Source: Bacillus safensis
GTDB lineage: Bacteria; Bacillota; Bacilli; Bacillales; Bacillaceae
Reading direction: 5' to 3'
NCBI GenBank assembly: GCA_030159235.1
Contig: BSBG01000002.1
Coordinates: forward strand, 124,001 to 188,000
Length of the DNA stretch: 64,000 bases
Positions 60,452 to 64,000 of the stretch are shown piece by piece (the stretch's first letter is position 1; each line of letters opens with the position of its first letter). The notes under the pieces are model-generated. The model made no database searches. It saw nothing but the letters and a program-made list of their open reading frames with translations, and was not told where the DNA came from. Made by a program: the position numbers and the translations under genes.

Positions 60452-60586
60452 ATGAATGAATTTGAAAAAAATGTTCAAAGCAAGCGGAATGATGTGACCG
60501 ACTCAGCGGTTGGTTTTATCGTCACATTCGGATTTTTCGCCTCAATGTTTATTTTGGCAACCATTATACACCTTGTTGGATCTTAA
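60452..60586 (+). CDS. yqzM: Small membrane protein YqzM
   Basis: Protein of 44 residues: MNEFEKNVQSKRNDVTDSAVGF, then one membrane helix FIVTFGFFASMFILATIIHLV and GS. Conserved in Bacillus between holA and comEC; function unknown. The ATG at 60452 has AGGAGGGAT upstream and a terminator follows. Confidence 0.85.
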   Translation: MNEFEKNVQSKRNDVTDSAVGFIVTFGFFASMFILATIIHLVGS

Positions 60587-60604
60587 CTTCATGAATGTTA
60601 CACG

Positions 60605-60627
60605 ACTGCCGTTTTGGCAGTTTTTTT
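60605..60627 (+). terminator. Terminator after yqzM
   Basis: CTGCC-GTTT-TGGCAG stem with a T7 run on the plus strand, ending at the comEC stop. Confidence 0.8.
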
Positions 60628-62953
60628 ATTGATTTTGTAAGATATCATATGGAGGATGAGTGTAAAACGTTCCATCGTCATCGAGAAATTCATAGGTCAC
60701 ACTCCCATTGATATCAGTACGATACACCTTCGTTTGTTGATCCTTTAATTTTTTCAAGACTTCCTGATGAGGATGCTGATAACGATTGTGTTCACCTGCG
60801 GAAATGAATGCATATGACGGCTTCAGCTGCTGAAGCCATTCCTCACTTGTTGACCCTTTACTACCATGATGTCCAACCTTTAAGACATCTGCTCGCAGAT
60901 GAGGATAGGCTTCTATGATGTCCCGCTCCCCTTCTTGTTCAAGATCTCCAGTGAGCATAAAACGCTTCCCGCCAAGAGTAAAGGTCAGAACGAGTGAATC
61001 ATTATTCTTACTTGTCACCCGATCACGCGACGGATGAAGCACCTCAAACTTTTGCTCTCCAACCTGAAGCTGATCTCCCCTCTCTAATTCATCAACAAGG
61101 ACCCCATGATTAGCTGCTTCTTTTAAGAGCTCTGCATCCTCTGGACCCCGTGCAAAGCCTTTTGGTATGGCCAGACGCTTGACTTTATTTCGCTTCATTA
61201 AACGAACCGCTTCTCCCATATGATCTTGATCCGCATGTGTGAGAATCAGGACATCAAGTTTGGCTATACCTTTAGAATTCAGAAATGGGATCAGCGTTTG
61301 GTCACCGATCGTAGACACTTTACGTCTTTTTTTCCACGGTTCTTCTTCAAAAGAAAGTCTGCCTCCTGTATCCACAAGCAGATGCCCCTGTCGATTGGGC
61401 AGTTGAATAAACAAACTATCCCCCTGCCCTACATCCAGCATCGTAACCTCCCCTTTTTGGAGGAAATTCGGGGTGAAATAGTGCGCACTCAAGACACCAA
61501 TGAGAAAAAGGATCGACACAGCATAGGATGTCACAGAATCTTTGCACTCCATCACAAATAAAAGAACTATGAAGGCGATCACTTCAAGAAGAAGATGCCA
61601 CCAAGTAGATTTCATAAAAATCAAGTTGAGTCCATCAAAAACTGCCATATGGGCTGAAAATTGATGACTAAGCTGGATCACCGAATCAAGCAGCTGAAAC
61701 AATGTTTGTCCAAGCGGAAGATAAACGATAGACAAAAGAAAAAAGAGTAAGGACAGAGGCATGACGATCGTCGTATAAAAAGGAACAAATATCATGTTCA
61801 AAGGGACGCTTAGCAAAGAAAATTGATGAAAATGATATAAAAGAACAGGAAGCGAAGCAAGCTGCGCAATAAAGGAGATAAGGAATAATTGCATCACAGA
61901 ACTTTTCGCTTTCGATAAGATCCTAGTCGATAACAAAATAAAAAACGTCACCACGAATGAAAGCTGAAATCCGATATCGAATAAATAAAGAGGATGAATC
62001 GCTAATAAGAGTAAAAACGTGACGCTTAATACCACCGCTGAAGGCTGTTTCATTTCTTTTGGCAGACTAGTCATCACTAAATAGATTCCTGCCATGAGAC
62101 AAGCTCTTAAAACAGATGGTGCTGCACCTGTCAAACAAGCATAAACAGGAAGAAAGCATAATAAAAGAATACGTGCTGTCTCTCTTGTGACGCCGGCACG
62201 AAGAAGGCACCAAAATAAACACGCAAGAAGCGTTTGCACATGTAATCCTGAGATCGCTAGTAAATGAATAATGCCGAGCATTTGATAGTCTCTTAACGTA
62301 TCAGGATCTATCAACTCACGCTCGCCAAAAATAAGTGCCTGTACAATCCCAACAGAGTGTTTTGGCACATGATCCTCTAAGAATTGCAAGCCCTTTTGCC
62401 TCATCGCTTGAAGGTAATAGGAAGAACCGCCTTTTTTTGTACAGTTTTCGATTGACTGTGGCAGGAAAATGGCGTCAATGCCTTTTGTTTTTAAAAATTG
62501 ATCGTATTGAAATCCGTTAGGAATGGTGGCGTGTTTAGCTGGACGAACATCACCTGTCACGAGACAGCTCATACCAGGTTCTACCTCTTTTAACGCCAAT
62601 TTTTCATGCTCTGTTTGAATTGTATAAAAAGTGGCTAGTTTTTCATGATATGTTGATACAGTCGCTGAAAAACGATTACCATCTATTTTCGGAATGCTTT
62701 CAACGACAACGGAACCAAAAAGGGGTTTTTCTTGTGCGGGTTGATCCGCTTCAAGAGACTCATGAACCATAAAAATGAGTGTATAGACAGCCCCACATAG
62801 GCTGACCATTAAAAAGAGCTGGGGCATTTTTTTCAGTAGGCTGAGAAGTAATATGATGAGAAGAAAGAGTAGGAAATACATATGAAGATGGTATGCAGCC
62901 AGAGCAATTCCAACAGCTGCTGAAATTGCCCCAAACGGCAAATATTTAAACAT
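60626..62953 (-). CDS. comEC: DNA uptake channel ComEC
   Basis: Membrane channel for import of single-stranded transforming DNA, 775 residues from the ATG at 62953, which overlaps the comEB stop (ATGTTTAA) and gives the B. subtilis length; upstream ATGs at 62983 and 62992 are alternatives. Parts: N-terminal membrane helices and OB fold, the Competence domain (LIFGERELIDPDTLRDYQMLGIIHLLAISGLHVQTLLA and following helices), and a C-terminal metallo-beta-lactamase-like domain with VLILTHADQDHMGEA and VGHHGSKGSTS, proposed to degrade the non-transported strand. Confidence 0.94.
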   Translation of the reverse strand: MFKYLPFGAISAAVGIALAAYHLHMYFLLFLLIILLLSLLKKMPQLFLMVSLCGAVYTLIFMVHESLEADQPAQEKPLFGSVVVESIPKIDGNRFSATVSTYHEKLATFYTIQTEHEKLALKEVEPGMSCLVTGDVRPAKHATIPNGFQYDQFLKTKGIDAIFLPQSIENCTKKGGSSYYLQAMRQKGLQFLEDHVPKHSVGIVQALIFGERELIDPDTLRDYQMLGIIHLLAISGLHVQTLLACLFWCLLRAGVTRETARILLLCFLPVYACLTGAAPSVLRACLMAGIYLVMTSLPKEMKQPSAVVLSVTFLLLLAIHPLYLFDIGFQLSFVVTFFILLSTRILSKAKSSVMQLFLISFIAQLASLPVLLYHFHQFSLLSVPLNMIFVPFYTTIVMPLSLLFFLLSIVYLPLGQTLFQLLDSVIQLSHQFSAHMAVFDGLNLIFMKSTWWHLLLEVIAFIVLLFVMECKDSVTSYAVSILFLIGVLSAHYFTPNFLQKGEVTMLDVGQGDSLFIQLPNRQGHLLVDTGGRLSFEEEPWKKRRKVSTIGDQTLIPFLNSKGIAKLDVLILTHADQDHMGEAVRLMKRNKVKRLAIPKGFARGPEDAELLKEAANHGVLVDELERGDQLQVGEQKFEVLHPSRDRVTSKNNDSLVLTFTLGGKRFMLTGDLEQEGERDIIEAYPHLRADVLKVGHHGSKGSTSEEWLQQLKPSYAFISAGEHNRYQHPHQEVLKKLKDQQTKVYRTDINGSVTYEFLDDDGTFYTHPPYDILQNQ

Positions 62954-63515
62954 AGGAAGTAAATAATTGATTCGCCTTCTCATGCATATCACGAATTTCT
63001 GTTTCGCTAAGTCCTGATTCGCTCAGCTTACCGATTAAATCTGCAACAAAGGCCAATTTTTCTTGGTTTTTTAAATCGATGATCATTTCATCTAGTTCAA
63101 CTTGTTCTGTTTGAACACCCGCCTGCTCGAATAAATCAATAGCATATGGATGATTTTTATAATCCTTTGCATAGTACACTGTTCGTATGCCCGCTTGAAT
63201 GATGGCTTTACAGCACTGTAAACAAGGAAAATGCGTGACATATATTTCAGCATCAGCTGTAGGTGCACCAAATTTGGCACATTGTAAAATAGCGTTCATC
63301 TCCGCATGGATGGTGCGAACGCAGTGATGATCAATGACATAGCACCCTACATCCGCACAATGAACATCACCGGCAATGGAGCCATTGTACCCCCCTGCAA
63401 TGATGCGCTTGTCTCTTACGATGGTCGCCCCAACAGCTAACCGCTCACAGGTGCTTCGTAAAGCAAGCAAATGGCTTTGTGCCATAAAATATTGATTCCA
63501 TGAAATTCTTTCCAC
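62946..63515 (-). CDS. comEB: dCMP deaminase-like competence operon protein ComEB
   Basis: Protein of 189 residues with a cytidine/deoxycytidylate deaminase fold: zinc-site HAEMNAIL and PCLQCCKA, allosteric and substrate segments GYNGSIAGDVHCADVGC. It would convert dCMP to dUMP for thymidylate synthesis; it is dispensable for transformation in B. subtilis despite its operon. Start is GTG at 63515, eight bases from GGAGGGA. Confidence 0.93.
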   Translation of the reverse strand: MERISWNQYFMAQSHLLALRSTCERLAVGATIVRDKRIIAGGYNGSIAGDVHCADVGCYVIDHHCVRTIHAEMNAILQCAKFGAPTADAEIYVTHFPCLQCCKAIIQAGIRTVYYAKDYKNHPYAIDLFEQAGVQTEQVELDEMIIDLKNQEKLAFVADLIGKLSESGLSETEIRDMHEKANQLFTSYV

Positions 63516-63580
63516 GAGCTGATCCCTCCAGAATGATGGTTGATATTAAGTGTACATGCCTTTCTTCCATACCGTCAATT

Positions 63581-64000
63581 TTACTTGACGGTCAATTGAC
63601 TTTTCAGCCGTTCAATGGTCTTTTCCCCAAAACCTGAAATGTTTCGCAAGTCTTCAATTTGTAGAAATTCTCCGTGCTCCTCTCTATACGCAATGATGGC
63701 TTCTGCTTTAGCCGGTCCTATACCGTTAATGGTTTGCAGTTCCGCTGCATCGGCCTGATTGACATTGACACCCTGCTCCTTTTCAATTCCCGATGACGCG
63801 TCAGCTGATGATGTTTGCGTCTGTCTCTCCGCTTCTCCCTCGTTCCGAACATAAATCATCATACTATCCTCTAATTTTGCTGCTTGATTGATTTCAATCG
63901 TGTCTGCTTTTCTAGTAAAGCCTCCTGCCTTTTGAATCGCTTCTTCTACCCGTGCATCAGATTGAAACGTATAAACACCTGGCTTTCTTACAGCTCCTTT
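63581..64000 (-). CDS. comEA: Competence protein ComEA (partial, N-terminus off the right edge)
   Basis: Membrane-bound DNA receptor for transformation. The last 139 codons are in the window and the reading frame stays open to the right edge; an internal Met at 63862 is not the start. Visible parts are the end of the SLBB/oligomerisation domain (KGAVRKPGVYTFQSDARVEEAIQKAGGFTRKADTIEINQAAKLEDSMMIYV), a Gln/Ser-rich linker, and the C-terminal double helix-hairpin-helix (VNVNQADAAELQTINGIGPAKAEAIIAYREEHGEF ... ISGFGEKTIERLK) that binds DNA. First of the comEA-EB-EC operon. Confidence 0.95.
   Translation of the reverse strand, partial: KGAVRKPGVYTFQSDARVEEAIQKAGGFTRKADTIEINQAAKLEDSMMIYVRNEGEAERQTQTSSADASSGIEKEQGVNVNQADAAELQTINGIGPAKAEAIIAYREEHGEFLQIEDLRNISGFGEKTIERLKSQLTVK

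Overview
The window is core chromosome of a spore-forming Bacillus, most probably of the Bacillus pumilus group. Almost every protein reads as a close relative of the B. subtilis yqe-yqf-yqg region and the order matches it: pst, pbpA, sodA, ispG, zur, nfo, cshB, ispH, trmK, cccA, sigA, dnaG, ccpN, glyQS, recO, era, cdd, dgkA, ybeY, pgpH, phoH, floA, rpsU, mtaB, dnaJ, dnaK, grpE, hrcA, hemW, lepA, spoIIP, gpr, rpsT, holA, comE. The species is inferred from the slightly diverged proteins and local gene differences; no rRNA is present. I see no rRNA, tRNA, CRISPR array, prophage or insertion sequence.

Layout. 1-5.9 kb: pstC (cut by the window edge) and pstS behind a clear Pho box, then pbpA, the MFS protein yqgE and sodA. 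6-15.7 kb: small membrane proteins, a GNAT acetyltransferase, ispG, a ROK-family kinase and a znuC-znuB-zur operon with a Zur-like operator; this is the least B. subtilis-like part. 15.7-22.3 kb: nfo-cshB, yqfQ, ispH, yqfO-trmK and cccA. 22.5-26.3 kb: the macromolecular synthesis operon yqxD-dnaG-sigA. 26.5-34.8 kb: ccpN-yqfL, a T-box-controlled glyQS, then recO-yqzL-era-cdd-dgkA-ybeY. 34.8-43.4 kb: pgpH-phoH-yqfD-yqfC, a sigma-W-type operon (yqeZ-floA-small membrane protein), and rpsU-yqeY. 43.6-53.7 kb: yqeW alone on the plus strand, then the class I heat-shock operon (hrcA-grpE-dnaK-dnaJ-prmA-rsmE-mtaB) with a perfect CIRCE operator, with hemW upstream. 53.8-64 kb: lepA, yqxA, spoIIP, gpr, the divergent rpsT, holA, yqzM, and the DNA-uptake genes comEC-comEB-comEA (comEA runs off the right edge).

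Most genes are on the minus strand. Small genes not visible as long ORFs were recovered: rpsU, yqzM and yqzL. Several genes start at TTG or GTG chosen by the ribosome binding site (glyQ, pgpH, prmA, ccpN, lepA and others).

The most unusual structure is a 133-bp interspersed element present twice (11031-11163 and 39631-39763) with imperfect terminal inverted repeats, each copy directly behind a hairpin, plus a possible remnant at 7511-7527. Other points of interest are the Zur operator inside the promoter of the operon that encodes Zur, a hairpin directly after the ispH promoter, and a divergent ROK kinase.
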